The notes: generated from the letters alone by a model not told the origin. Positions 42,523 to 56,097 are shown, numbered from the stretch's first letter. The stretch: 64,000 bases of DNA from Taiwanofungus camphoratus (GCA_003999685.1 CP021226.1:1178001-1242000); one strand, 5' to 3'. Numbers and translations are program-made.

Positions 42523-45500
42523 ATGGCCAGTCTCGATAAGCTTGCTATACGCGGTATTCGCTCTTTTGACGACAAACAAGTAGCTATCATTGAATTCTTC
42601 TCCCCTGTCACTGTTATCGTGGGTCACAATGGAAGCGGGAAGACTACGATTATTGAGTGTCTCAAGTATGCCACCACTGGTGACCAACCACCGAACACTC
42701 GTGGAGGAGCCTTTATACATGACCCCAAGATGGCTAACGAAAAGGAGGTCAAGGCTCAGGTGAAGCTAAGATTCTACGCCGCCAACAAACAACGAATGCT
42801 AGCTGTGCGCAATTTGTCTGTTACCATGAAGAAGAACGGTGCATTGACAATGAAGACACTGGAAAGTATCTTAGCACTTGCAGGTGACAATGCAGAGAAA
42901 GTGGGGAAAGTTTGTCCTTGTCCCTTACCGTCTTGGCCTATACTGAAATCCATCTTCAGCGAGGGGCCATCTCTACTAAGTGTGCAGAGATGGATACCGA
43001 GATACCTCATTTACTTGGAGTGTCGAAAGCGGTGCTAGAAAATGTCATTTTTTGCCACCAGGAAGATTCTTACTGGCCCTTAGCTGAGCCATCAATCCTC
43101 AAGAAGAAATTCGACGACATCTTTGAGGCCACAAAGTAGGCATCGCGGTTAATGGACCATAGGGTTTATACCCATGTTTCTTACACAGGTATACGAAGGC
43201 GCTCGATAACATCAAGGCTCTTAGAAAGGATAGATTAGCCGACCTGAAGGCTGAGAAGGAACGTCTTGAATCATTGTCACGCGAGAAAGCACATGCGGAC
43301 AAAGTGAAGGGTCGCATAACAGATATGAACAGTATCATTGCGTCCAAGGAGATGGAGTATGATCAGCTGAAGAGGGAATACGAACAACTCGTCACCGCCA
43401 ATGCGAAGTTCTACGAGTCTGCAACCAAGTTTCGTGAGATCTATATGAAGGTGGATAGCCTGAACGACCAGAAGTCGCGTTATCAGAGTGAACTTGATGA
43501 CACGCGGGAGAATATCCAGGAAATCGATGGTGAAGTTGGCCGAAGCATATTCATAAACAGATAATTTAATTGACTTACCTTCCGACACCAGGCACTGATC
43601 AAGAGCTGGTGAATCGGCTGAAAAATTTTGATGAGCACATTGCGAGGCAGAAGCAAAAACGGAGGGCCGAGCAGTCAAAGCAGCAAGATTTGGAAGATGA
43701 GCTGGCTGTGACAAGAAAGACGCACGTTGATTTGATCAATGAGCAAGGACAGCTGCAAGCTGAGGCCAAGGTGACGTTCCACCAGCTACTCGCTCCCCGT
43801 TCCGCTAACCTGCCAACCCGATAACAGGCACAAGAGCAGCTCATATCTGACCGTGAGGAAATGATACGAGAAATTGGTGCAAAATATGAAATAAAAGGCT
43901 ATGATCATTCTCCCCTTGAGCGAGAGAAGGTCCTCGAATTTATTACGAGGCTGGGTGAACTGCGTCGGCGACAGAATTTGGAAACAGACGAACTACGAGT
44001 GTGTTCATTGTTGCTATTACTCAAAATTGGTTGTCATTGGTTTCTGACTCGTACACAGGACGAGATCAAGAGCAGGAGTGAAGAATATAACGCAAAATCG
44101 AGACGATTGCATACCGAGCTCGAAGGTTACAAGCAACAGAAGTCGAGCCTTCGCGAAAGAGTGGTTAGTCTGCTCGAGTATGTTTGCGATTCAGACTCAA
44201 TTACACTAACAATTATGCCCTGCATCGTGATAGACGCACTTGCAAAGTCGCATATCTGAAGCTGAATCAGAGGTCGACAAGGCTGACACACTTGTATCAC
44301 AACTTCGTACACTTCAGGCTGACATGGAGGAGAAGCAACGGCGAATCGAGACCACCAGATCGGATTTGCGGACAGCCAGTTTCGACAGTCATTTATCGGA
44401 GCTGAATTCGAAGGCAAGGGGCATGGAAATGAAACGGGATGAATTGACTGCAGAGATAAGATCATTGAGTTTACAAGCAGATGCGAGAGCCAAGCTGGAT
44501 TTGAAGAGAACCGAGTTGAAGAGCAAGACGAATGAGGTGAAGACCACGTATGCTGATCTCGATGTCATGTAAGGATTTCTTATGTTCTGACAATCTTTGT
44601 CCCAGTCTTGAGATCAATAATGCCAAGTTTCGTAAACTGGTCGGGATAGATGCTCACCCAGATACAATGGAGCGGGAGTTAGAGCGTGTTATAGCGTACG
44701 TCGGCCGTGTTTCTGGTTTAACCAACAATTCACATGTCCATCAAAAGCGAGAAGGAACGAGAGCATGCAGACTCAGAGAGTCAGTCGAATATTGCCAACA
44801 AGAACCTCCAGACCGCAGAAACTACTTTGTCCAATTTGAAGGCTCAAGTGAAGGCGAAACGAGACGAGATGAAAGGCTAGTGCTTATTTCGCTTGTGCCA
44901 TCCGATATCAACCCATCACACCTATCTTCAGCATTGGACAGAAAAATTAAAGTAGGATTGACTGAGGGAGATTCTTCTGTGGCAGAAGCACTAGAGGCTG
45001 CTAAAGAAGAGATTAGCGTGCGGAATGAGTGAGTAACCTCTTGGTGTACTCAAGCATAAACCTCACTCCCCCACCTTGATTTAGACAACTTGGTAAAACA
45101 GCTGGCACTCAAGATGTATACCAGTGGCTGCTCCAAGCTGGTAAATCGAGAAAGTGCTGTCCGCTCTGTGCACGCAACATGAATGATCAGGAAATAGGTG
45201 TCTATGACCAGACTGTTTGTATAGCGAATCTTCTTCCAATACAGTCATCTGATGTTTATATCAATAGGTCAAGGAGATTATCAAGAAAGCAGATCCTCAG
45301 GTTGTTAAGGACCTCGAAGGCGAGCTGAAAGAGTGGGAGCTGGAGCTTAAGAAGTTGCAAGAGTTGGCAGTCCATGCAGCAACACGTGGTAACATCAAGA
45401 ATTCTGAGTTACCCTCTTTAGAACAGCAAATCCAAGAGCGAGAAGCAGAGTATTCCACTGTGACCAAGGAAGCAGAAAGGGTCAGACTTCCTTCTGCTCT

Positions 45501-47670
45501 TGTCTACGAAGTAAAATTTGAACCATCACTTTCACAGGCCCTGACAAAGTTAAATGAGTTGAAGAAGGAACTCAAGGACCTTTCATTGATGAGGCAACAT
45601 GCTAGTCTCGTGTCGCAGACCCAGAAAGATATCGAGCGTCTGAAGCGCGAAGTATCTGATATTGAGAGTGAATTATCTACTACGGGATCCACCAAAACTC
45701 CCGATGACCTTCAGCTAGAGCTTGATGAATTATCGACTAGCATGTGAGTGACTTTCTCTATGAACAGTAACGACAAGCTGTGACCGTGTACACAGACGTG
45801 CCAACGAACGTGAGAAACAGAGCCTCCAGACAGAACGAGAGCGTCTGGCCAATTCGTTGCGCGCGCACGAGAGTGACCTGAATGCAATGCAAGTGCGGGA
45901 AAGTGGTTTGAAGAGTCAAATCCGCGAAAAGTCCCTTCTCCAAGAACGGATCCAAGAGTGGAAGACGGAGACGACTAATTCGAATGCTCGATTGAAGGTT
46001 CGTGCCATCAGCATGCATGGAAGATCGGTGCGCTTGATGTGATGTGATGAAAGGATCTGGACGTGAAAGTTGCCGATGCTCAAGCACCCATAGAACAGCT
46101 CGAACAGGAATACCATGTCACTCAGCGAGAGCTCAATGCGAAGATATCTCAAGCACAGCGAGCATCTCAAGACCTAAACATGTCTGCCGACAAGATGGAC
46201 AGTATCAATAGATCCATTGAGCGGTGAGTTCATGCTATTACTCTACCACGGCGGTCGATGGAGATATTCGCATATGTCAGATATGTGCGAGAGAAGCGAG
46301 GACGCCGACTAAAAGAATGTATCGAAAAGGTGAACGAATACCAGGACGAAATCCAAAGGCTCAGTTTGCAACTGGAGGCAATTCGCGATGCAATTCACGT
46401 GATTGACAAGGAGATCAATGAGAGTGGCGCCTCTATTGCAAACTTGCGAGACAATATCCGCATTCGCAAACTTACACAGGATATTGTGGCCACTCAGGCT
46501 GAGATTGATTCGTATGATTTGGAGGAAGCTGCCAAAGCTAAACGGATATTCGATGAGAAGTACAACGTTGAAAAGCAGAAGGAGACTCGGTTGCAGAGCA
46601 AGGTTCGCATTTTGATGGTTCTTTCCCTTCACATCTAAAGGATCTTACACAGTACGCACACATCGGTGGTGAATTAAGCTCTCTTAAAGGTCAAGTCGAG
46701 ACTTTGCAAACCGACATGAAGGAATTCGAGGATGTCAACAAGAAATATAGAGACCAGCTGATTAAGGTCAAGGTGCGTAACCAGCCCATGAAAGACGGAT
46801 TTCCACTTTTGACTTTCCTTAGATGTCAGATATGGCCAATAATGACCTAGAAAAATATGCGAAAGCTCTCGACAAGTAAGTCCAGACAACTTGCGTATCG
46901 TTTGTTCTGACGAGCGAGACAGTGCTATCATGAAATATCATTCGCTAAAGATGGAAGAAGTGAACGACACAATGCGCCATCTATGGAACAAGACGTATCA
47001 AGGCACAGGTAAGTTGGCAGCGTTGGAGATCATCCAATTTATTAAGCTTGGCTAACTTAAGTGAATCCTTTCCAGACATAGATGGTATCAAGATTAGTTC
47101 TGATAGCGAGGGTGGAGCTAGCAAGAGGTCTTATAATTACCGCGTACGCGTGATGTTGTCCTCCTACGGACTAGCTCTCATACTGAATTTATGACAGGTT
47201 GTTATGACAAAGGACCAGGTAGAAATGGACATGCGAGGACGGTGTTCAGCGGGTCAGAAGATGCTGGCTTCAATCATCATTCGACTTGCCCTTGCGGACT
47301 CCTTCGGGCAGAACTGTGGTATACTTGCTCTTGATGAACCCACGAATGCGCTGGATACCGAGAACATCGATGCGCTTGCGGCTAGTCTCGTGGAGTCAGT
47401 CATCCAAAGCGTTCTCGTTCGTCTGGCTACTGATGCAGGTTGACATTCACAGTATCATCAATGAACGCAAGGCGAATTCCAACTTCCAACTCATCATAAT
47501 CACCCATGACGAAAACTTCCTAAATAAGCTGGGGCATAGTCATGTGATGGATTCCTATTGGTAAGGCAATCTCAAAGTGCATTGCGCTAGTCTATTCATG
47601 GACGTTGTCCAGGCGTGTCACACGGGATTCAAGACAAAAATCCATCATCGAACGCCATAGATTTGGCTAA
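42523..47670 (+). CDS. RAD50: DNA double-strand-break repair ATPase Rad50 (MRN/MRX complex)
   Basis: SMC-like ATPase that with Mre11 and Nbs1/Xrs2 tethers and processes broken DNA ends, telomeres and meiotic breaks. Start [19 protein letters not shown]. Walker A is [26 protein letters not shown] follows. Two long coiled-coil arms flank the zinc hook CCPLC (near 45160), which carries the CxxC used for dimerisation. C-terminal lobe: signature [21 protein letters not shown], Walker [13 protein letters not shown]-loop IIITHDE. About 20 introns; protein about 1,300 residues, normal for the family. Intron 44876-44931 appears to begin with GC (AAAG then GCTAGT), since only that junction keeps both conserved frames. 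The paired ACGCGT sites upstream fit S-phase expression. No break seen. Confidence 0.94.
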
Positions 47671-47991
47671 ATCTACTGAATGCTGTTCGTTTATATCGTG
47701 GTACTGTGTCCACTATATTTATTTTGCAATGCTGTAATCTGTAGATTATATCGTAATGAGAGTATCTGTCTGAGCTCTGAGTTTGGTCCACAACAAATTC
47801 ACGTTGTCCCCAGCATCAAGATGCAAGCTTTTGAAGTGCTCAGAAATAAAGGCAGGCAGAAATACATACAATTTACACGTCCGAGGCCTACAATACTGCA
47901 AGCATGTCACGAAGCGGTAAACTAATGACAATCCGTCAACCGTACCTTCCAAAGTATGTAAACATAGGATGAGGAGGACTCCGCCACATTT
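47671..47991. other. Convergent 3' region of RAD50 and the seven-helix gene
   Basis: About 320 bases between two convergent stop codons. A/T-rich; no gene or repeat seen. Confidence 0.5.
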
Positions 47992-49802
47992 TCAACACTT
48001 CCGAGCAAGGGCTCGTTGGTGATCTCTCGTGGTAACAAATGCATTCTCCGGCCGATCGATGATTACTATGCCCAAGCCCTCTTCACGTACCCGTGCAGCA
48101 TAGTATGCGTGCAATGCCTCCAATCGCACCTTCTCGCTCACGTCACTGTCAGTACGCTTCAGTAAGTCAGGGTCGAACGAGGGATATGGCGCTCGTGATG
48201 GAACAGGTGGGGATGATCGCAGGTCGTTAGAGAACTGTCGCCAAAACCACCATGAGCGAACGATGGCCTTGTCAAGTCATCGAGCAACACGTGAATCGTC
48301 AGAAATCTGGATTAGGAGGAAGAATTTACATACGGGTTGTGTGCCGAAAATAAGGAATACATCTAAGCCGACTGCCATGTGTCGTCAGCGAAACAGGGAA
48401 TTTGAACGGGATGGGAGAGAAGCAGAAGAGGGCCATACGAAAAGGACATTACCAGATGCAGTGAACATGTCGGGGAAGACACCCGTTGGTTTCCAGATAG
48501 ACACCAGGTTTGCTCTGTTAGATGACAAGATCAGAAATAGAAGTCAATATTAGAAAGGAAGATGGGTGACTGACAAGGTAGCAGTAAGCATACACAAAGC
48601 TAAGAGGCTCACACGAGCACAGAACTGCACATTGACACCTAGCTTGTAGCTCGAGGAACCTTGCGTGCACTTATGATGCCACAGTGAAACTACGAGGCAT
48701 ACTAAAAAGCCAGAGTACGATATCGCAAATAGAGGCACGCCGCGTAATCAGTACTTCGAGTGGAGGTGCAGAAATAACGGGAACATACATTCAACCGCAA
48801 TGGAGAGGAGAGAAATCAATGCAGCGAAAATGACGACCGCATTATTGCTACGGAACAAGGTATTGCAACATAGCATCGGCGAACATGAGAGGGTACAGAG
48901 ATGTGTCAACGCTTACAATGAGCTCGATTCTATGGAGCAGTAGAAGAATCGCACTGATTTGCTGACTTTTTCAGGATGCTGAGTCGCCAACTATGTCACC
49001 CAAAGCGGTCGAGGTAAGCACCAAAAAGATATCGAGTAAAAGTATCACAATGAAGACCAACCTTTGCTCCGATACCTGCAAAAATAGCAAATGCAAAGTA
49101 TGGCGCGCTCAGCCCCTTCATACGTGAAGGCCATGCATGTGAGAAGTAGTGCTTTATCACTATCAACAACACGCACCAGAGTTTCGACGATAGTAGCCGT
49201 GCAAGTTCTTGGCCGATGTTGAGCTTGTGCGGAATTCATGCAAGACCAGGTATGGTATACGAGACCTAATAGAGCTACGGAAGTCCTGAAGAACGGGACA
49301 TACTCTCTTTTAAGTTTCGATCAGTCGGTGTTCCAAGTAAGCATTCTGCATACATGGGAAGGACACCACTGAGAAGAGCAGACTGCGCAATGCAAAGCCC
49401 TTTCTTAGGTTCCGGGCCAGTCTCTTCACCCGCATAGAATCTACCAGGAAAATTAACCAACATGGGAAAGCGTAGCGGCAATGAAACCGATGTATGCATA
49501 CAGAAGGCAAGAGACAACTCCGGAGATTATCCATGTGCAGCAGACGTTGATGACGGCAGGGTGGCGCACAAGTTTACGCGAGAAAAGGAAGGTTGCAACG
49601 AGAAGCGGAAGGAGAATATGGTCGCCAGCGAGCTGGAAGAAAAGCCAGATAGTGAGGTCGATGGACGCACTACGACCAAGTTCTTCAGCAGTAACACCTG
49701 GACATTAGTGAGCGCTGCCTCTCGGATGGTTATCGCGTGGCGAGGATCAATGTCTCGTGCTAGTAGGTACATACGTTTCTGATGAGTCAAGCTTGAATTC
49801 AT
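47992..49802 (-). CDS. Seven-transmembrane receptor-like protein
   Basis: Not assigned to a named family. Eleven exons (first 49802-49775, last 48267-47992) splice in continuous frame to 369 residues. Seven hydrophobic segments are visible: IWLFFQLAGDHILLPLLVAT, VINVCCTWIISGVVSCLLF, LCIAQSALLSGVLPMTSVAL, LSAPYFAFAIFAGIG, AVVIFAALISLLSIAVEL, RVSLLALCMLTATLANLV, and MFTASVGLDVFLIFGTQP. These are followed by a soluble basic/acidic tail of about 90 residues. The short N-terminus has one N-x-S at its start (MNSSLTHQ). Count, spacing and the extra-membrane tail resemble GPCR-like proteins that recur as hypothetical genes in mushroom genomes. It is not Ste3, and I saw no sugar- or cAMP-receptor signature. 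The 28-base first exon is the least certain part. Confidence 0.68.
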
Positions 49803-51368
49803 TTGTCGGTTTTGGTGGCTTTAACACTGAGAGGATGTACCAAAAGAACCGAGAAAAGTGGGCAAAGAGAGTAAGTGAGACAACAGGTGTCGCAGCTGCC
49901 CGCAGCTCGGCGAGCGGAGAAGGTTCCCACTGCAGGAGGTAAGTACACGAGGATTTGATGAAGTGGGTGCTGGCAAGAGAGTGGATATGTTCACGAGATG
50001 AGAGATGAGATGACACATAGTAGAAGGTTAGGAAGCAACGTCAACCGAAGATGAAAACATAAGCTCATATCAGACTGCCGAATTCGGTGAGAATCCTCTG
50101 GTAATCAGTATTGAACAGGTTGGCTGAACACCTTGTACCGAGGGAACAACGTGGTTGCTAAATCGTGTTAATAGTGTTGTGGGCACTGGGCAAGCATGAG
50201 CCGCACTTGCGTCTGTAAAAACAGTCCGATATGGACATGGCTGATTATGTGTGTTATGCAACTGACCCTAAGGAGATGGCAGAAACAAAATATGTCGACC
50301 ATGCCGCATACGAATAACTGTATTTCGGGAAGAGATGAAAGTGGCAAACACCCCTGTATGCGCGCAGTCCGAGCGTCATCATAAGCTGCGCGACCCGGGG
50401 CTAAAGCGCTGTTCAGGCATGTCGCCTGACAGGAGTACTCGGCTCTTAAGCCTCATAACTGCCGATAAGATCACCCCGATTATAGTAGTATCACTCTGAT
50501 AAGTCGCACCGGTTGCGACAAAAGAACACAATCAGGTGAGTTTTGACGTGAATGGAAGTATACCAACCAAAGGGCGGGGAAGAATGCATGCAGTAGAAAC
50601 GAACAGCGATGGCACCTGGACGGTGTTCAATGCGAACGAATTCGGTTCAAACAAGCAAGTTAGCTAGATTTTCTGAATTACAAAAAGCATTTACAATTTG
50701 TCCTCTGAATGTGGGAATGGGTGTAGCTATGGTTTCGGTAGACACAACCTGACTGTAGTCATCTATAATCCGAGATAGTGCGCGGATGAGATTCAACTGT
50801 CCAATGTTCGGGAAAGATCCTCGCACCTAGCAGATTTCCATAGCTATACTGAGGGTTCATTGAGAATGCAGGTTATTAGAGCATAGTAATTCTAAAGCTT
50901 GAAGCTTGAAGACGCATCATTCAAATATTTTTGCACATAAAGGGTGTGCAACTATTCTTATGAAGCTTGCAGTGTTATTAGTATGTGTGTACTTACTTAG
51001 AGCAGTGCTACGACCCAGAAAATTCCAGCCTCCGTTGGTTTCCGACCTCGATGATGCGAGGTTGGCATCGATGGCATAGAATGCCCAGAGTCTGAAGGTG
51101 AAGGTATATTTGCAACGACGGACTCGACCCGTGTGGGCGTTCGAATTCATGTTGACTCGGTCCTACTAGCCATCGTTCTAGACAACCGCCACAACCACCA
51201 GACTCGCACTGCTGGCCTCATTCTGCTGACAGTTATGTTTCAGGCAGCATAAAAGCTAGATAGCCCGGTGCAATTTGCGATCTTTAGGCAGTGTGAAGCT
51301 CTGAGATTCGGACTCGAAAGACGTTGATCACACATACCCCGCTAGAACCTCAGCCTACCCTCTCAATC
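49803..51368. other. 1.6-kb gene-poor interval
   Basis: Starts with the upstream region of the minus-strand seven-helix gene and ends with the leader of the next plus-strand gene. Frames inside are short and conflicting. No tRNA, repeat or transposon part recognised. Confidence 0.45.
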
Positions 51369-52567
51369 ATGACAACTTATTACACCCCACCTCACCTGCT
51401 TCTCCCTATACAAAACACTTTTTCTAATCAACTAGATCGCCAGTATGAACGCGAAGGTCAGCTCAACACGCTGGAACTTGATGCTGGTGATCATTCGATC
51501 TACGTCTTCCCAAACCCTCCCTCCGCACCTCCAAGCCCTGGATCCTCTCTTTTCTCCGCGCCGACCGACCTGAGTCCATCTACCTTTTCCTCCTCACCGT
51601 CGCGCTCGCGATCAAGACCACGGACACGTCATCATAATACAAGTTTCTCCGTGCAGACGAGTAGTAGCCGCAGTCTGAGCGCTGGTCAACTGGGCGTTAA
51701 CAGCGGTATTCTATATTACTCTATGTTATGTCATCATCTTTTTAATTCGTAAGACATCTAGGTGCCGACGTCGAGTTGTGGGATTGGTCGGGGGAGTCGA
51801 CACGCGATCCGCCCGATGACAACGAGTCTTGGGTCCTCGAGGGCGAAGTAGAGCGTGCAAGCCGCTGGGACGTAGCCTTGCGTCTTCAACAGGACATCCA
51901 ACGTATGTCCACGGTGCCGACGTATTTAGGAAATGTCCCTTCTTGTGCTGCGTTTGACCCCACTCGTCATCGGCTCCGTCTTCAATCTCTGCATTCGCGC
52001 ACTGATTCCAGGACTGGCGCGAATAGCAGCTTTCGATCCTCAAACCAGAATCGTTCACGATCACTGTCTGTGCATCATAGCTCGCCACAGCCTCGCATCC
52101 ACATTCCCCTGCTGTCATTCCTTGCCAAACTTCTCTCGCTCGAACTTGATGACCCCGTGATCCGTCTCATCGCGCAAGCGGCACCACCAGACGCGGAGTC
52201 TACTTTGTTTCCGGGTAATAGCGTTACCAGTCTGACGCCTGACGAACTCCGTGTTTCCTCTCTCAGTTCCGTGTCAGACAGCGATGCTGCAACAGACGCC
52301 ACCACAGATAGCGAGTCTGAGTTCCCAAGTGAGTTTGACGAAGACCTTTCGCGTAGCCCGCACGGTCTGCGGAAGCTTCTTTCACCTTCCGCTGATCCTT
52401 CTGGCGCCGCCATCTCCTCCTTACGGGCCGGCATGGCGAACTCGAGAAATAATCCAATCGAGTTCGTGGTCCCTGGTATACGAGGGCTTATTGGCCTGTG
52501 GCGTGCTATGGGTGAGGTGTATGCACGTAGTGGACAAGCCTGGAAGGAGGTCTGGTGGGGCCCATAG
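51369..52567 (+). CDS. Protein of unknown function, Ser-rich
   Basis: Two exons (51369-51705, 51762-52567) give 380 residues. The N-terminal third is Ser/Pro/Arg-rich and probably disordered (SPSRSRSRPRTRHH). A more ordered part has WDWSGESTRDPPDDNESWVLEGEVERAS and HIPLLSFLAKLLSLELDDPVIRLI split by a Ser/Arg stretch. The end is IEFVVPGIRGLIGLWRAMGEVY followed by ARSGQAWKEVWWGP. No catalytic motif or signal peptide. Codon use, a canonical intron and a clean frame argue it is a real gene. The hydrophobic SFLAKLLSLELDDPVIRLIA patch could be membrane-touching. Confidence 0.7.
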
Positions 52568-52817
52568 CGTGCTCTCAGGATCCTCATGACTCTCTTGTCT
52601 TAAGCTCATCGTGGCGATGCCCTCAGTTACGCTTGTTGTGTGCTTTAGCATGACATTAGAGTGCATGCTCGTCGTCCGTGCAAATATATATCATACATAT
52701 GATCATAGATAGAGCACATGAATATTGTAGGACGTATGCAGGATGTATAGTCTCAGAGAAAATTCAGTAAGGTACATCGCCAAAATTAAGACGTCGTACT
52801 TGAGCATTGGGTACGCA

Positions 52818-53543
52818 TCATGCACCCTTCGCGTTGTATCGCATACCTTCCAGCTCCCGAATACCCTCTTCACTTTGTTTAATCCACTTCTGCACACTAT
52901 ACACGAACAGCGTCATTCCTCCTGCAATGCTCCACCACGCTACATCTGGCCAGCCGCGGTGCAACAAAAGCGAGAGTGTGGGTGCGACAGCAGGGGCCGT
53001 CAGTGTGACCGGGTGAGAGAAGAGAAGGGGAAGCGAAGGGGAATGGAAGGAGTAGGAGGAAGGGAATACAGAGTGAAAGACTTCACTGTGGGCAGGCAGC
53101 AGGTGCAGACTGAGATTAAGATGAAGAATGATATGTAACACGGCGAAGAGCGGGGCAGCTGGGATAGATGGAGACGGTACGCCGCTGGGCAGCAAAACAA
53201 ACAGAGGCGATTCTTTCGACCCCCTCAGTAGAAAGATAAAGTGGCTGTATCGTATGTTCTCAGCGACAATCGCAAGTCAACAAACAGAATGCAAATCTTA
53301 CAGGAGACATGACAGACCGATAACTACCTGACACAAGAGCATATACTGATTGTTTGCTGTGTTGCTCTGCGTTTGAAGGCGTTCTATGACTTCTTCTTGC
53401 TCTTTATTATTCGTGACGGTGTCACCCAGATGTGGAAGACATTGTCCAGCTACATGCATACCTTGCTCGTCTAGAATTCGATCGTTCGAGGTATCTTCGT
53501 TATTTTCGGAGAGTTTGAAAGGAATTCGTTGGCGAAGTGACAT
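52818..53543 (-). CDS. Small multi-pass membrane protein of unknown function
   Basis: Two exons (53543-53302, 53244-52818) give 222 residues. The N-terminus (about 1-60) is polar and acidic, with a short helix KEQEEVIERLQTQS. Then come hydrophobic segments: QYMLLCQVVIGLSCLLHFIF, LFAVLHIILHLNLSLHLL, TLTAPAVAPTLSLLL and WWSIAGGMTLFVYSVQKWI. The last is followed by a conserved-looking amphipathic tail QSEEGIRELEGMRYNAKGA. Family not recognised. Its start is 233 bases from the divergent RIO1 start, so the two may share a promoter. Confidence 0.65.
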
Positions 53544-53776
53544 CAGATGGATCCGCGTTAACTATCAAGTTAAAATTGTTTGCACTAGCAACATGACGGT
53601 TTCAAGCATACAAACTAAGTGTGACCCAGGCGGTGCCCACGCAAGTTGAGTACCGTGCAGGTCACGATGGTCATGTGATTGTACAACCAATCAAATTCCA
53701 GAGTCAAGAAATTTCAGCTAACGGGTTCTCTGTATGCTCGATCAAGTTGACCTGTTTCTTTTGATTATATTGCTCA

Positions 53777-56097
53777 ATGTCACCAAATACACAGCAATAT
53801 GGTGAAATAGAGGACGGCCAATTTGATGATGCTATCGAAGAGGCAGCCGAGGTCTCGACGTCCACCGATCCCCGTGGAGGTCACCATTTTATCGACGAAG
53901 ACACCATTTTAGACTCTTCCAACAGTGAAGAAGACGATGACAAGCAGGACGCATTTGAAGCCGAAGAGGACGACCTTGAAGCTGCTGCATTCCATACCCT
54001 CCGCGCCGAGGACGAAGATTGGGAGATCGCCGAACGAGGTGCGTTGAGGTTCACGTACACGGTGACATGTCGAACGAACGGCCCATCCAGATTTCACAAA
54101 GCAATATAATCGTCTCAGACAGCATGTCGCTGTACATACTGGCTCCGCTCAGGGCTTCAAGTCTGCAATCGACGTCCGCACTGCAGTAGCCTCTCTTCCT
54201 GCAGTCAACCGTCCTCGCACAGTAGTGAAAAGCGCTGCTGCAGAAATCACACATGCGAAAGACAAAATTACAGACCAGCTGCAAGCACTATCCAAGTACT
54301 CGTCTCGTATACGTAATATCGACATGCCGTACGATCTCGGAGTGGGCGTTAACAGGAAAGGTCCCTCCGCTACTGCCAACATGAAGGATAAAAGCGACCG
54401 AGCAACAAGTGGGCAAGTACTAGATCCCAGGACAAGGATCATCTTGTTCAAGATGATTGGCCGCGGACTCATTTTCGAGGTCAACGGATGTGTTAGTACT
54501 GGCAAGGAGGTAGGTTGGACCACCGTGACACGATCGTGTTCGAGGGCTAACACTGACATGTCGTTGGACACACTTTTGAAAGGCAAATGTATATCATGCG
54601 CTTACTTCTGATGGGGCGCATCTGGCTCTCAAAATATACAAAACCTCTATACTTGTGTTTAAAGATCGTGACAAATATGTTACAGGAGAGTTTCGTTTCA
54701 GGAGAGGCTATAGGTTTGTCTTTTTTTCCCAATCATTGCAAATGATTTTTCTCAAGTCATGCGCATAGTCGGCACAATCCTCGCAAGATGGTCCGCCTAT
54801 GGGCCGAGAAGGAAATGCGTAACCTCAGGCGCTTGCGTGCTGCCGGAATTCCATGCCCAGAACCTGTAGAGGTCCGGGAGAATGTTCTCGTGATGGGATT
54901 CGTGGGTGACAAGGACGGATGGTAAGCAGCCATCCCCAGAAACCAAGGCTACATGCTGACTACAAACCGCCCGCAATCAGGGCGTCTCCGCGGCTCAAAG
55001 ATGCTGCGATCCCCGCTTCATATTTTCCATCGCTTTATATCGAGCTCCTACGGATGACACGCAAGATGTTCATCGAATGCAAACTCGTCCATGCTGATCT
55101 ATCGGAGTACAATATTCTGTACCACATGGATGATTCTACACCCTCAGCTGAATTCGCATCTGAGCAACGCGAACCTCAGCAAGAGGTATCTGCGCTGAAG
55201 CAGGAGACCGAATCCCCTCAAAGTGGACATGTGTACATCATTGACGTCTCACAGTCTGTAGAGCACGATCATCCACACGCTTTCGACTTCCTCCGTGCGG
55301 ATCTACGAAATATTGAGGACTTCTTCGTCAAGAGAGGTGTACACTGTGTCGGTCTTCGCCGCGCATTCGAATTTGTGACGCGGGAGATTATCGTCCCGGA
55401 GGACGAGGAATCAGTGCTGTGGAAATGGATGGAAGAGCCTGAGCCCGAACAGGAGGGTCTTGGAACTTCAGATAGCAGTTCAAGCGGTGACAACGCTAGT
55501 TCCGCATTGTTCACAGCTGCAGCGGCGCACGAAGATTCTGTCTTCATGCAGTCGTACATACCGCGTACCCTGAATGAGGTATATGATCCCGAACGGGACG
55601 TGGGCACCCTCAGCAGAGGGGAGGGCCAAAATTTAATTTATAAAGATATGATTGGCGTTATAGGACCAAAGGGGAGCAAAAGAAGCGGGGATGTGGAAAG
55701 CGTGGAAACTGGGGCTGCGCAAGACAGCCAACGTGGTGCCAAGGAGAAGGCCGTGCGGTTCGAAGGGGGAGATGACGATGAAGATGGCGACGAGGCAGAC
55801 GAAAATGGAAGCGAGGACTCGGACTTGGACGATGGAAGCGATACGGCAGAAGGAAGAGAGGACTTTGCAGAACGTCGACCGAAGGGACACCGACATGAGG
55901 ACAAAGAAGCGAAGAAGGTATGCATCGCATGTGCAGTGACATATGCCCTTCATAGGCTGGTTCGCGCACGTATTGATCATCCTCAACGGTAGGAACGAAA
56001 GAAGGCGGCCAAAGAAGAGGCTCGCGAAAAACGGAAGTCCAAGATTCCAAAAGCAGAGAAGAAGCGCAGAGTTAAAGCGACTGCACGAGGTCGATAA
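53777..56097 (+). CDS. RIO1: Atypical protein kinase Rio1
   Basis: Rio1 is an ATPase/kinase needed for the last 20S-to-18S rRNA step in small-subunit maturation. Six exons, about 660 residues. The acidic N-terminus ([19 protein letters not shown]) precedes the RIO domain: [17 protein letters not shown] (nucleotide loop), [20 protein letters not shown] (lysine and Rio1-specific flexible loop), [29 protein letters not shown] (catalytic Asp and Asn), and [20 protein letters not shown] (metal-binding DVSQ). The C-terminus is long: an acidic stretch, then a Lys/Arg-rich end ([19 protein letters not shown]), as in other Rio1 proteins. All junctions seen are GT-AG. Confidence 0.94.

Noticed and set aside
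49747-50016. Alternative open frame at the start of the seven-helix gene
   Set aside because: Joining it to exon 2 breaks the frame; the 28-base exon starting at 49802 fits the junction.
51131-51140. CGTTCGAATT resembling a tRNA B box
   Set aside because: No acceptor, D or anticodon stems can be formed around it on either strand.
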